Below are positions 9,765 to 19,679 of a DNA stretch of 64,000 bases, in pieces. Under the pieces are notes generated by a model, which saw only the letters and a list, made by a program, of their open reading frames with translations, was not told the DNA's origin and searched no databases. The translations under genes and the position numbers were made by a program. The DNA lies in contig JAKFGP010000056.1 in assembly GCA_021502835.1 (NCBI GenBank), positions 1 to 64,000 of the forward strand. The letters run 5' to 3'. Positions within the stretch are counted from its first letter, which is position 1. Each line of letters opens with the position of its first letter. Origin of the DNA: Streptomyces thinghirensis. Lineage in GTDB: Bacteria > Actinomycetota > Actinomycetia > Streptomycetales > Streptomycetaceae.

Positions 9765-10430
9765 TCAGTCCTTGCCGAGCAGCTGGTTCATCTGCTCGAT
9801 CTCCCGCGCTCTGCGAGGTGATGATCTCTCCGGCCATCTTCTTGGCCGGACCGTGGGCGCCGTCGGACTGCTCGGTCTTCGCCATCTCGACCGCGCCCTC
9901 GTGATGCTTGATCATCATCTCCATGAAGGCGGTGTCGAACGCCTTGCCCGAGGCGTCCTCGAGCCGGTTCATCTCCTCGGCCGTCATCATGCCGCCCATG
10001 CCGTGCGAGGAATGGTCCATGGCGCCCTCGGCGGGCACCTCCTCGCCCCAGGAGGTCAGCCAGCCGGAGAGCGTCTTGATCTCCGGGCCCTGGGCCTTCT
10101 TGATGTCCACGGCGAGCTTCCTCACCTCGGCCGACCGCGCGCGGTCGGGCGCGAGGCCGGCCATCTCGACGGCCTGGCGGTGGTGGGGATCATCCCTTCG
10201 CGAAGGCGACGTCGGCGGCGTTGTGCTGTCCCTGCGACGCAGAGGCAGAGGCAGAGGCAGAGGCAGAGGCAGACGCCGACGCCGACGCCGAAGAGGAAGC
10301 GGGCGCGTTGTGGTCGCCGTGTCCGGCCGAGCCGTCGCCGTCGCCACCACAGGCGGCCAGGACGAGGTGCTGCCGCACCGGCGGCGGCGACGGCGGCACT
10401 ACGGCGGACGAGTGAGCGCTTGCAGGTCAT
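9765..10430 (-). CDS. DUF305 lipoprotein, His/Met-rich
   Basis: ATG 10430 starts MTCKRSLVRRS. A shifted frame then gives AAAGAALVLAACGGDGD, a lipobox (LAAC), so this is an exported lipoprotein. A Ser-Ala dipeptide repeat follows, then AFAKGMIPHHRQAVEMAGLA and later FMEMMIKHHEGAVEMAKTEQ. These two HHxxAVEMA motifs define DUF305. The middle is His/Met-rich (MDHSSHGMGGMMTAEEMN). The end EIEQMNQLLGKD is reached after another slip; the stop is 9765-9767. DUF305 proteins are linked to copper handling in several bacteria, which fits the neighbouring operator and DUF4396. Confidence 0.85.
10239..10296. repeat. Hexanucleotide repeat coding for (Ser-Ala)n linker
   Basis: Five to six copies of a 6-base unit (GCAGAG on the plus strand) run into GCCGAC copies. 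On the minus strand they encode the Ser-Ala linker between the lipid anchor and the DUF305 domain. Copy number is likely to vary between strains. Confidence 0.75.
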
Positions 10431-10558
10431 GGTCGTGCATCTCGCTCACGCGCGCCGTTCGCGTGCAAGCGCGGTTCAAGCGGATGTGGGAGTGCGCACG
10501 GCACCCGTCATCGGAGGACCGACTCCGGTCCGGTCTCCGGGATGCCGTGCGGGGCGCT

Positions 10559-10988
10559 CTATATCCGCAGGAGTTGCAGCTCGGAAAGGTCGGGGGCGCC
10601 CGGCCGTGCCGGGCGACTCCAGCGCCGCCGCGGCGGGCGAGGACGCGGTGGGCGCGTCGAGCACGTCGCCGGCCAGTGCCGGCGGCGAGTAGGCGGAGCC
10701 GGTCCCGGCGGCGGCGCACGTCGCGTCGGCATGGTCGAGGTGACTCGATCCGCCCTCCGGGTGCGCGCATCCTCCGCCCCGCGTGCGGAGCGCGCTGTCC
10801 GCCGAAGCCGCCGCCATCTCGTGGCCGGCGCGCGGCTGCGCCGTCGGCGTCACCTCGGGCAGGCCGTGCATGCCCAGCACTCCGGCCAGAACGGCCATCA
10901 CCAGCAGCACGAAGAGTCGCCCCGCCGGGCGGCTGCTCGATCGGATGCTCCCTGGCCACGCGCCCATCGTACGGCGCACCGGAAACAA
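10559..10988 (-). CDS. DUF6153 family protein, frameshifted
   Basis: It starts at ATG 10988 (alternatives further in) with a basic N-terminus and one helix, RLFVLLVMAVLAGVLGMHGL. A low-complexity region with HLDHAD and Cys residues follows. After a slip near 10600 the end reads DLSELQLLRI, with the stop at 10559-10561. This ending and the single N-terminal helix are the DUF6153 pattern. It is small and Ala/His-rich, of unknown function, and lies upstream of DUF305 on the same strand. It may belong to the same metal-responsive group, though I see no second operator. Confidence 0.6.
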
Positions 10989-11093
10989 ACGAACGAACTC
11001 ATCGCCGGGGCTACTCCGTCCGGGGGAGGTCGCAGGGCAGCGGCCTTCATGACGCGGGGTGACCGCATGCTGGAGCTCCTCGGACTGATGGAG

Positions 11094-11880
11094 TCATGAC
11101 TGCCGAGACCGCCGAGTTCGAGCGGCTGCGGACACAGGACGCCGTCCACGTCTAGCCGGGCCGCGCACCGGACGCGCTTCGATGAGTTGGCCGTAGTCGA
11201 GCCTTCCGTGTATGCCACTTCCGGGCCGTCCGGGAGTGCCAGGATCGTCAGCGATCCCCCCATCGCCTCGTGTCCGCCTTGGTCGAACGGCAGTACCTGC
11301 ACGTCGATGTGGCGTTCCGCTGCCGCATCGAGCAGTCGCGCCAACTGCTGCCGCATCACGCCGTGGCCGCCGATGGAGCGCCTCAACACCGCTTCGTCCA
11401 GGATCACCACCAGCTCCGGCCGGGTTGGCGAACTCAGGCGTTCCTGCCGTCCCATTCGGGCTGTGACGCGCTCCTCCAACTGCTCTTCGCTGTCGAGCAT
11501 CGCGTCCAGAGCGAGAACCGCTCGCGCGTAGTCCTCCGTCTGCAACAGACCTGGCACCACATGCGCCGCGTGTTGCCGGATGACCACCGCCCGTTCCGAG
11601 TACTCCATGAACCGCCGCGACCAGTCCGGAAACGCCTCCCGATACACGTACGGCCACAACTCCACCAGCAGATCCTCCGCGCCGAGAGCCGCGTCCAGCG
11701 CCCGCGTCAGCTCCAGCGTCGGCTTCGCCCCGGAGGCCGCTCGATCTGCGTGATCCGCGTGCTGACCACTGAGTCAACTCGCCGAGTTCGGCCTGGGTCA
11801 GGCCGGCTGCCGTGAAGTCTGCGCACCCGGTTGCCGAACAGGGCGGCCATCGACGCGCTGGGATCAATTCCGTTGGCCAT
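11094..11880 (-). CDS. XRE-family regulator with DUF5753 domain, frameshifted
   Basis: ATG 11880 reads MANGIDPSASMAALFGNRVRRL, then an HTH (AAGLTQAELGELT) recovered after slips near 11820 and 11765. Beyond it the DUF5753 domain is clear: LWPYVYREAFPDWSRRFMEYS, IRQHAAHVVPGLLQTEDYARAVL, RPELVVILDEAVLRRSIGGHGVM and VAYTEG. This architecture marks the many Streptomyces regulators that are usually paired with a small DUF397 gene or an RsbW-like ATPase, as here. The C-terminus is uncertain: one frame stops at 11152 and another at 11094. No DUF397 gene is seen next to it. Confidence 0.78.
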
Positions 11881-11967
11881 GGCATCACTTCCGTTCCTTA
11901 CGGCTTGAAGGGTAAGGCCGCACCCCTGCCGAGCGTATGACGATCGGTCGACTCTTGAGCACGGAAC

Positions 11968-12504
11968 GTGACGACTTGGACCGAAGGGACGGACGCACGG
12001 TGCTCACAGAAACCGCCACGTCAGGAGACGAGCCGCAGCGAAGCGCTGAGCGGCTTACGGGGCTCGGAGACGGTGAGGTCCGAACACCGGCCGTTCACCG
12101 CGCAGTTCCCCTCGTCCCCGCGAGGCGCGCAGCTCGCCCGGCGTCACGCGGTCCGGTGGCTGGAAGGCCGGGGTCACCCGCCGACGTCGGTCGTGTCCTG
12201 CACCGCCGCCCTCGTCGCAGGAGAACTCGCGGCGAATGCCGGCTACAACACGGTCGGGTCCCCGGTCACGAGTTCGGCCTCCGGCTCACCCTCGACCGGG
12301 CCGCGCGCCTGCTACGGGTCGAGGTCGACGACGCCGCCCTCCGCGAAGCGGTTGCCAATGGTCGCTCCCTCGTCGTATCCCGAAGGCGAGTCCGACTGCT
12401 CCTGGTGGACGTCCTGGCCGTGCGGTGGGGCTCGCTTCCGCGCCGCCCGGCCGGCAAGACGGTAAGGGCCGGAGCTGAGGGCGGGAGAGGGAGAGCGCCA
12501 CTGA
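11968..12504 (+). CDS. RsbW-like ATP-binding protein (HATPase), frameshifted
   Basis: The GTG at 11968 starts MTTWTEGTDARC. FTAQFPSSPRGAQLARRHAVRWLEGRG and VVSCTAALVAGELAANA form the N-box side of a GHKL ATPase. After a slip comes GHEFGLRLTLDRAARLLRVEVDDA, and near the end LLLVDVLAVRWGSLPRRPAGKTV with the typical G/KTV ending. The stop is 12502-12504. It is divergent from the XRE/DUF5753 gene, a frequent Streptomyces pairing whose regulatory logic is poorly known. It is probably an anti-sigma-like serine kinase or a simple ATP-binding adaptor. Confidence 0.75.
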
Positions 12505-12579
12505 CAACGAGGGAGCCCCCAAGGCGAGTCAGGGACCCGACCCGCACCGCGGACGGGCCCCTGACCTGGAACTTCACTG

Positions 12580-12654
12580 TCGGGGTGGCGGGATTTGAAC
12601 CCACGACCTCTTCGTCCCCGAACGAAGCGCTGTCCTGCGCTGCGCCACACCCCG
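12580..12654 (-). tRNA. tRNA-Pro (CGG anticodon), anticodon loop reads 8 nt
   Basis: On the minus strand the acceptor stem CGGGGTG pairs with CACCCCG. The D stem is GCGC/GCGC, the anticodon stem CTTCG/CGAAG, and the T arm GTGGG-TTCAAAT-CCCGC. CCA is not encoded. The loop reads TTCGGGGA, one G more than the usual TTCGGGA of tRNA-Pro(CGG). With the extra base removed this is an ordinary tRNA. The extra G is either a homopolymer error (run 12616-12619 on plus) or a real insertion. Confidence 0.9.
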
Positions 12655-12721
12655 ATTGTCGCTGCTCGTCGCGGCGACGTCGTTTACTCCAGCCCACCGG
12701 CGGCCGGAGGCGAAATCCGGT

Positions 12722-13469
12722 TTACCAGCGGCGGCGGAGCGGGTTCGGGCGGATGTGGTCCAGGGCCACGAGGAGGACGCCCAGGGCGTAGGGGGCGAGG
12801 CCGAGGAGGAGGGCGTTGCCCAGGACGCCCTTGTACCCGTGCTGGTCGACGTCGAGGAAGGGGTAGAGGTAGCGGTCCTGGGTGTCGGGAATGAGCAGCC
12901 GCCGCCCGGCCAGGGAGAAGGCCAGGTAGGCCAGGGGGTAGAGGAGCCACGCGGCGGCCCGGCGCAGGTGCAGGCGGCCGGGGTGGTCAGCAGAGCCAGT
13001 CCAGGACCAGCGGCGACGGGGACGGCCGTGTTCAGGAGGTGGGTCGCGACGGCGTGCCAGCCGGAGCCGGCGCTGTCCGTCACGAGCGAACGGACTCGCC
13101 GCGTTGGCCAGGAGCAGGTGGTGGACGAGCCCGGCGGCGACGACGTAGAGCAGGGCCGCGCCCGTGAGGGCCCCTTGACAGGGGGCGGCGGGCGGACCAT
13201 GCGCGGCGGGCGGAGGCGATCAGGACCAGGGCCAGCAGGATGCTGCTCTGCGTGGTGAAGTGGCTCAGGGGCCTGGTGACCGGCCCGGCCGTGAGCAGCT
13301 CGATGGTCACGCCCGTCACCGCCAGCAGCGCGGTGACGAGGCGGAAGACGGCGACCAGCGGGCGGCGCACGGGGGTACGACGGCCGTGGCCGGGACGGGG
13401 AGGGCAGCAGTCTGGGCGGGCTCGGGATCGCGGGGAGGTCCGGGATGTCCCTGGTATCGGGGCTGTCAT
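12722..13469 (-). CDS. Pr6Pr family integral membrane protein, frameshifted
   Basis: It starts at ATG 13469 (MTAPIPGTSRTS). The first helix is VAVFRLVTALLAVTGVTIELLT, then GPVTRPLSHFTTQSSILLALVLI, which carries the HFTxQSNxL-type motif of Pr6Pr membrane proteins. Further pieces in other frames are VTDSAGSGWHAVATHLLNTAVPVAAG and the C-terminal region around VLLVALDHIRP, ending RRRW with the stop at 12722-12724. Six helices are expected. The function is unknown. Frame slips occur near 13190, 13080, 12985 and 12950. Confidence 0.7.
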
Positions 13470-13559
13470 GGCCCCACGCTAGACAGACCGGACATAACGG
13501 GCTATGCGGGTGAGCCATGTGGGCTACCCCCAGCCCCACCCGCATGTGCGCCCCTCCCG

Positions 13560-14484
13560 CTACTCCCGCCCCACCAACGTCAGCAGCGTTGCCTCCGGCG
13601 GGCAGGCGAAACGTACCGGGGTGTAGCGGTTGGTGCCGCAGCCCGCCGACACGTGGGAGGTAGGCCGTGCGGCCCTCGGCCGTGTGTGTCGACAGACCCT
13701 TGACGCGCTCCGTGTCCAGGTCGCAGTTGGTGACCAGGGCGCCGTAGAAGGGGATGCACAGCTGGCCGCCGTGGGTGTGGCCGGCGAGGAGGAGGGGTAG
13801 CCATCCGCCGTGTAGGAGTCGAGGACGCGCAGGTACGGCGCGGGACCACGCCCATCGAGCAGTCGGCCGTGCCGGAGGGGCCGCCGGCCACCTGCGCGTA
13901 CCGTCCCGCTTGATGTGCGGGTCGTCCAGTCCCGTCAGCTCGACGGACACGCCCTCGACCTTGAGCGTGCCGCGCGTGTTCGTGAGGTTCTGCCAGCCGG
14001 CGGCGTCGAAGCCGTCGCGGAGGTCCTCCCACGGGTTGTGGACGACGCCCTCGGCGGGCGCGTTGCCGTTCAGGCCGTGGCGGCCCCTGGGCCTTCTCGA
14101 TCAGGTACCGGGCGGGGTTGCGCAGCTTGGGGCCGTAGTAGTCGTTGGAGCCGAAGACGTAGGCGCCCGGGACCTCCATCAGGGGGCCCAGGGCGTCCAG
14201 GACCTCCGGGACGCCCTCCGGGTCGGACAGGTTGTCGCCGGTGTTGATCACGAAGTCGGGGCGCAGGCCGGCCAGCGAGCGCAGCCAGCGCTGCTTCTTG
14301 CGCTGGCCGCCGACCATGTGGATGTCGGAGACCTGCAGCACGCGCAGGGGCGCATCCCGGAGGGCAGGACGGGGATCGTCACCCGTCGCAGGCGGAACGA
14401 GCGGGCCTCGAAACCCGCCGCGTAGACCAGTCCGGCGGCGCCAACCGCCGTGATTCCCAGGGGTACTCCGTATCGCGCGCGCAT
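13560..14484 (-). CDS. Membrane-anchored metallophosphoesterase
   Basis: It starts at ATG 14484 (MRARYGVPLGITAVGAAGL), an N-terminal membrane anchor. The Calcineurin-like core has LQVSDIHMVGGQRKKQRWL (DxH), PDFVINTGDNLS (GDN) and AYVFGSNDYYGP (a GNHD-like motif with Ser-Asn-Asp). Near the end GHTHGGQLCIPFYGALVTNC (GHTH) lies in another frame. The stop at 13560-13562 closes ATLLTLVGRE. All five metal-binding blocks are present. It resembles YaeI-type phosphodiesterases acting at the membrane. Four or more frameshifts interrupt it. Confidence 0.85.
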
Positions 14485-14524
14485 ACGTCCATCGTGTCAG
14501 AAGCGGTGGCGGGGGCCGACCGCC

Positions 14525-14533
14525 TGTGGACAA
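14525..14533 (-). promoter_or_regulatory. Perfect DnaA-box 9-mer (TTGTCCACA) in divergent intergenic region
   Basis: TGTGGACAA on plus is the complement of TTGTCCACA, the strong Streptomyces DnaA box. It lies between the phosphoesterase and yqeY starts. Identity is exact; function is inferred. Confidence 0.35.
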
Positions 14534-14593
14534 GCCGGCAGGCCACTTAAATCGGCAGGCGCCCTTCCTCCCGCACCTGCGACAATCACCGCC

Positions 14594-15059
14594 ATGACCA
14601 CGCTCAAGTCGAAGCTGCAGGACGACCTCAACGCCGCGATCAAGGAGCGCGACGAGCTCCGCTCCTCCACGCTCCGGCTGACGCTCGCCGCGATCACCAA
14701 GGAGGAGGTCGCGGGGGAAGGAGAAGCAGGAGCTCTCCGACGACGAGGTGCAGAAGGTGATCACCCGTGAGGCGAAGAAGCGCCGCGAGGCCGCGGACGC
14801 CTTCGCCCAGGGCGGCCGCCCCGAGAGCGCCGAGCGGGAGAAGGCGGAGGGCGAGGTACTCGCCGCCTACCTGCCGAAGCAGATGTCCGACGACGAGCTG
14901 AACGCGATCGTCGCGCAGGCCGTCGAGGAGGCGAAGGCGGCCGGTGCCGAGGGGCCGCGGGCCATGGGTGCCGTCATGAAGATCGTGAACCCGAAGGTGG
15001 CCGGGCAGGCCGAGGGCGGCCGGGTCGCCGCCAGCGGTCAAAAGCTGCTGGCGGGCTGA
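14594..15059 (+). CDS. GatB/YqeY domain protein
   Basis: It starts at ATG 14594: MTTLKSKLQDDLNAAIKERDELRSSTLRLTLAAITKEEV. After a slip near 14713 (CGGGC expected, CGGGGG found) it continues VQKVITREAKKRREAADAFAQG, EVLAAYLPKQMSDDELNAIV and GAVMKIVNPKVAGQAEGGRV. At about 155 residues it is a complete YqeY protein. The family shares the tRNA-binding tail domain of GatB; its cellular role is unsettled. A strong terminator follows. Confidence 0.9.
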
Positions 15060-15097
15060 GCCTGCCCCACCGCGGGCGGCCGTATCGAGACGAAGAC

Positions 15098-15154
15098 CGA
15101 CGACGAAGACCGGCGGCCTTCCGGTGAGGAGGGGGCCGCCGGTCTTCGTCGTCG
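15098..15154. terminator. Long bidirectional intrinsic terminator between yqeY and ponA
   Basis: There is a perfect 21-bp inverted repeat, 15098-15118 against 15134-15154, with a 15-nt loop. It lies between the convergent yqeY and penicillin-binding protein genes. Confidence 0.85.
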
Positions 15155-15164
15155 CTACAGGACC

Positions 15165-17432
15165 TCAGTCGCGTCGGCCGCCGATGCCGTTGCCGCCGTT
15201 GCCCTGTCCCTGGAAGAGGTTCCCCGGGAAGCCGCCGTCGGTGCCGCCGTTGTCCGTGCCGCCGTCGATCAGGCCGCCGATGACACCGCCGTCGCCGTTG
15301 CCGCCGTCGCCGTTGTCCTCGTCACCGTTGCCGCCGTCGTCGCCCCGGCCCTTGTCCTTCTCCTTGCTGTCCGGGATGTCGACGAGGTTGAACTCGGAGA
15401 CCGGCTCGCCCTCCAGCGCGCCCGACATCATGTCGCCCCAGATCGGTCCGGGGACCGCGCCACCGAAGACCTTGGCGTGCGGTACACCGCCGATGGTGAT
15501 GTCGACCATCTGCCGCTCGTGCTTGGGGTCGCCGACCCACACGGCGCCGGCGAGGTCCGGCGTGTACCCACGAACCAGGCCGCATAGCGCTCGTCCGTCG
15601 TACCGGTCTTGCCGGCGCTCGGGCGGCTGTCGAGGCCGGCCTGCTTGCCGGTACCGTCCTCGACGACGCCCTTGAGGAGCGTGTTGACGGTGTCGGCCGT
15701 GGTCTCGGACATGGCCCGCGAGCAGGTGGACTTCGGAACCTCGAGCGACTTGCTCTTGTTGCCGACCCGCTGGCTGATCGACTCGATGGCGACCGGCGTG
15801 CAGTGCATGCCGCGCGATGCGAAGGTCGCGTACGCGCTCGCCGTGGTCGGCGGGGACACCTCGGTGACACCGAGGGCGATGGACGGCGTCTGCTCCAGCT
15901 TGTTGCCGTTGGCACGCTCCACGCCCATCTTCTCGGCCATCTGCGTCACCGGGCAGATGCCGATGTCACTGATCATCTGTACGTAGTAGGTGTTGACCGA
16001 CTTGGCGGTCGCCTCCTTCATGTCGTACGGGCCGACCTCGGTCTCGTTCTCGTTGGCGAGCCGGGCACCCTTCTCGTTCCACGTCTTGCCGTCGCAGGCC
16101 GCGACCGGGGTCGGGTAGTCCATCTCGTACGGCGAGGAGTACGACTTCGTCACCGGCATGCCGCCCTCGAGGGCCGCCGCGCCACGATCGGCTTGAACGT
16201 CGAACCGGGCTGGTAGCCCGCGCCGCCGCCCATGGCGTTGTTGACGGACAGATTGAGAGTGGTCTCGCCCTTCTTGACGTCGATGCCGTACGGGCGTGAC
16301 TGGCCCATCGCGACGATCTTGCCGGTGCCGGGCTCCACGATGGTGGCCGCGGTCGCCACGTCGTCGCTCGTGTAGACGTGGTCCTTGATCGACTGCTGCA
16401 CCGACTTCTGGGCCTGCGGGTCAAGCGTCGTACGGATCGTCAGGCCGCCCTGGTTCCAGACCTTGGCCCGATCCTCCTTGGTCTTGCCGAAGACCGGGTC
16501 GCTGAGGAACACCTCGCGTACGTAGTCGCAGAAGAAGCCCGCGCCCTTGACGGCCGTGATGCAGCCGTTCTTGGGCCGGCTGACCTTCAGCCCGAGCGGT
16601 GCTTCCTTCGCCTTCTCGGCCTCCGCCTGGGGAGATGTCGCCGACCTGCGCCATGCGCGTCAGGACCACGTTGCGCCGCTTGATGGCCTCCGCCTCGTCG
16701 TTGACCGGGTCGTACCGGCTGGGCGACTGGACGATGCCGGCCAGGAGGGCGGACTCCTGGATGTTGAGGTCCTTGGCGGACTTGGAGAAGTAGCGCTGGG
16801 CGGCCGCCTCGACGCCGTAGGCCTGCTGGCCGAAGAACGTGATGTTCAGGTAGTTCTCGAGGATCTTCTTCTTGCCCAGCTCCTCCTCGACCTGGATCGC
16901 GAGCTTCAGCTCGCGGATCTTGCGGCCGATGGTCTGCTGGGTGGCCTGGGCGACCTTCGTCGGGTCGTCACCGGCCTCCTCCACGAACGTTCTTGACGTA
17001 CTGCTGCGTGAGCGTGGACGCGCCCTCGGAGACCTCGCCGCTGCGCGCGTTCTTGTTGAGCGCGCGCAGGACGCCCTTCAGGTCGACCGCGCCGTGCTCG
17101 TAGAAGCGCGAGTCCTCGATCGCGACGATCGCCTTCTGCATGTACGGCGAGATGTCCTTGAGGGCCACCACCGTGCGGTCGCGTGAGTAGACCGTGGCGA
17201 TGGTGCCGCCCTCGGCGTCGAGGATGGCGGTGCGCTGGCTCAGCGGGGGAGTCTTCAAGTTGGCCGGGAGAGCGTCGAAACTCTCCACCGACCCCTTGGC
17301 GGCCAGCCCCAGCGCGCCCACGGCGGGCAACGCGATGCCGGCCAGCACTGCTCCCGCGAGCACACTGACACCGAGGAACTTGGCGGCCTGCTGCGTTGGC
17401 GACAGACCACCGCCCGAGCGCTTCTTTGGCAT
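15165..17432 (-). CDS. Class A penicillin-binding protein (transglycosylase/transpeptidase), frameshifted
   Basis: It starts at ATG 17432 (MPKKRSGGGLSPTQQAAKFLG), then one membrane anchor (VSVLAGAVLAGIALPAVGALG). The glycosyltransferase 51 domain has YMQKAIVAIEDSRFYEHGAVD and EGASTLTQQYVKN. The transpeptidase has PGSTFKPIV (SxxK), KSVNTYY (SxN) and GKTGTTD (KTG). The C-terminal tail is a Gly/Asn/Asp-rich repeat (GGNGDEDNGDGG type) ending GIGGRRD at 15165. Slips occur near 16983, 16640, 16180 and 15565. It polymerises and cross-links peptidoglycan outside the membrane. It is divergent from wblA, as in S. coelicolor. Confidence 0.9.
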
Positions 17433-17890
17433 GGAGGCAGCCTACGTTCTCATTCGCCGGACACGCGTATATGCCTTGGCCTAAGCTGCACTCAACTGTC
17501 ACAGCAGTGAGGCCACGTATCAATACGTCCGGCGACCCCGAATCGTTCCGGATCTGCTCGACTTTTTCTGAAGGGCCCCGCTGGGGCGCGTTGGTGTGTA
17601 CGGGCGCGTGCCACGGCGTGTGGGATGCGTGTCCGAATCCGCCTCGTGTGTCAATTGGTGTCCGTTGTGGCGCAACAGAGATGACCTGAATGCCGGGATC
17701 ATCGCGAATGTCGCCAGCCTCACTCCCCCGGGTGATCTGCCGCTTACCCATAGTCCGTTCGGGCCATTCAAGATTGGGCCCGAAGGGGTGATGCGCTGTG
17801 CCCACCTTCCGTAACGTCCTCAACTGGCGGCGGTGAATATGCCGCTGCCGCCGTGGGGGGAGCCTCGATTCGGGAGAGGACGGCGCCGGT
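17433..17890. promoter_or_regulatory. Long divergent intergenic region upstream of wblA and the PBP gene
   Basis: This 458-base region has no convincing gene. It is less G+C-rich than its surroundings (patches around 17510-17570 and 17640-17700). It must hold the promoters of both genes and a long wblA leader. A small hairpin (GGCGGTGAATATGCCGC-like, about 17829-17850) precedes the wblA ribosome-binding site GGGAGAGGA. Confidence 0.5.
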
Positions 17891-18230
17891 ATGGGCTGGG
17901 TAACCGACTGGAGTGCGCAGGCCGCCTGCCGCACTACCGATCCGGACGAACTGTTCGTTCAGGGAGCAGCGCAGAACAGGGCCAAGGCGGTGTGCACCGG
18001 ATGTCCGGTACGCACCGAGTGCCTGGCCGACGCGCTGGACAACCGCGTCGAGTTCGGCGTGTGGGGGAGGCATGACGGAGCGGGAACGCCGCGCACTGCT
18101 GCGCCGGCGGCCCACCGTGACCTCCTGGCGCCGACTGCTGGAGACGGCGCGGACGGAGTACGAACGAGGGGTCGGCATCGTGTCCCTCGACGACGAGGAA
18201 ATCTACGAGAACTACGCGGCCGTGGGCTGA
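17891..18230 (+). CDS. wblA: WhiB-family developmental regulator WblA
   Basis: It starts at ATG 17891 with ribosome site GGGAGAGGA upstream: MGWVTDWSAQAACRTTDPDE. The four iron-sulphur ligands are Cys13, Cys35, Cys38 and Cys44 (CTGCPVRTEC). It then reads FGVWGG, and after one slip TERERRALLRRRPTVTSW with the basic C-terminus, ending IYENYAAVG at 18230. Length (112 residues) and sequence match WblA, the [4Fe-4S] protein that promotes sporulation and represses antibiotic production in Streptomyces. The only lesion is one extra G in the run 18063-18067, inside the invariant GVWGG turn. An error is by far the likeliest cause. Confidence 0.93.
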
Positions 18231-18291
18231 GCCGGCCCGGGGGTCGTTCCCCGGACACGGATGTGCCGGGGCGCGGGAGGTCCCGGTCGGA

Positions 18292-19679
18292 TCAGACACT
18301 CGTCTCGGGCAGCTCGGGCCGGTCCGTCGCGAGACGGACGCCGATGTCCCGCAGCCCCGCGAGGTCGTGCACGTCGCCGGGCAGCGCGGCCACTTCGGTG
18401 ACCGCCACCTCGGGGTGACGCGCGGTGAAGCGGTCACGCGTGCGCTGCTCGCGGGCGAGCAGATGCATCCGGTCCGCGTGCAGCCTCAGCAGGCCCGCGG
18501 CGAGCTGGTCGACGGAACGCTCCGGTGTGCCGTCTGGCGCGCCGCTCAGTGTGTCGTCCAGCGTGCCGTCCGTTGTGTCGGGAGCCTCGGGAGAAGACTC
18601 GGAAGAGGGCTCGGTAGAGTCTGAACTGCCGTGCGTGTCAGGAGAGTTACGAACTCCTACTTTCCCGCCGTCCTGATCCACAATGCGGGGATCCTCAAGA
18701 TTTTCCCCGGCGAGACTTTCCGCGGCGGCGAGCGCCCGCTCGGCCGACAGCCGGTCGGCGCCGCTGCCGTGGACCCGGTTGAGCACCAGACCGGCGAGCG
18801 GCATGTCCTCGGCCGCCAGCCGCTCCACGAAGTACGCGGCCTCGCGCGCAGCGTCCCGCTCCGGGGCCGCGACCACCAGGAACGCCGTCCCGGGCGCCTG
18901 GAGCAGCTTGTACGTCGCGTCCGCGCGCGTGCGGAAGCCGCCGAACATCGAGTCCATCGCGGCCACGAAGGTCTGCACGTCCTTCAGGAACTGCCCGCCC
19001 AGCACCTTCCCCAGGACGCCCGTCATCATCGACATGCCGACGTTCAGGAACTTCATGCCGGCCCGGCCGCCGACCTTCGCCGGGGCCAGCAGGACGCGGA
19101 TCAGCTTGCCGTCCAGGAAGGACCCGAGACGCTTGGGTGCGTCCAGGAAGTCCAGCGCCGAGCGGGACGGCGGCGTGTCGACGACGATGAGGTCCCACTC
19201 GTCCCGCGCCCTCAGCTGGCCCAGCTTCTCCATCGCCATGTACTCCTGCGTGCCCGCGAAGCCCGCCGAGAGCGACTGGTAGAAGGGGTTGCCCAGGATC
19301 GCCGCCGCCCGCTCGGGATCCGCGTGCGCCTCGACGATCTCGTCGAAGGTGCGCTTCATGTCGAGCATCATGGCGTGCAGCTCACCGCCCGCCGAGTCGT
19401 CGACGCCCTTCACCCGGCGCGGGGTGTTGTCGAGCGAGTCGATGCCCATGGACTGGGCGAGCCGCCGGGCCGGGTCGATGGTGAGGACGACCACCTTGCG
19501 TCCCCGCTCGGCCGCACGCAGCCCCAGGGCCGCCGCGGTGGTCGTCTTGCCGACCCCGCCCGAGCCGCAGCACACCACGATGCGGGTCTTCGGGTCCTCC
19601 AGCAGCGGGTCGACGTCGAGCACACGCGCGGGGAGAGGCGTCGCGCGCCCTCCTGGTGCCGGGCCGGGTCCGGACTCAT
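18292..19679 (-). CDS. ArsA-like ion-transporting/anion-pumping ATPase (second of pair)
   Basis: It starts at ATG 19679 (MSPDPARHQEGARR), with one slip near 19640. It then reads RIVVCCGSGGVGKTTTAAALG (deviant Walker A, GGVGKTT), VVVLTIDPARRLAQSMG (Switch I DPA) and WDLIVVDTPPSRSALDF (Switch II DTPPS). A long C-terminal extension contains an acidic Ser/Thr/Asp-rich stretch (STEPSSESSPEAPDTTDG) before the stop at 18292. ArsA/GET3-like ATPases move anions or escort membrane proteins; no arsB or arsenic genes are nearby. Its ATG overlaps the stop of the first ArsA-like gene (ATGA), so the pair is translationally coupled. Confidence 0.85.

Noticed and set aside
11096..11155. Tiny plus-strand ORF MTAETAEFERLRTQDAVHV as a DUF397-like partner
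   Set aside because: Nineteen codons, no DUF397 motif, and it overlaps the likely end of the DUF5753 gene on the other strand.
12580..12654. Programmed genome-wide +1 frameshifting using the altered tRNA-Pro
   Set aside because: Indels are of both signs, in varied contexts, and also disrupt genes where no CCG quadruplet is present. Sequence error explains both observations.
12574..13950. A 458-codon minus-strand reading frame spanning tRNA-Pro, the Pr6Pr gene and the phosphoesterase end
   Set aside because: It runs through a tRNA and joins parts of two unrelated genes in wrong frames. It is open only because of high G+C content.
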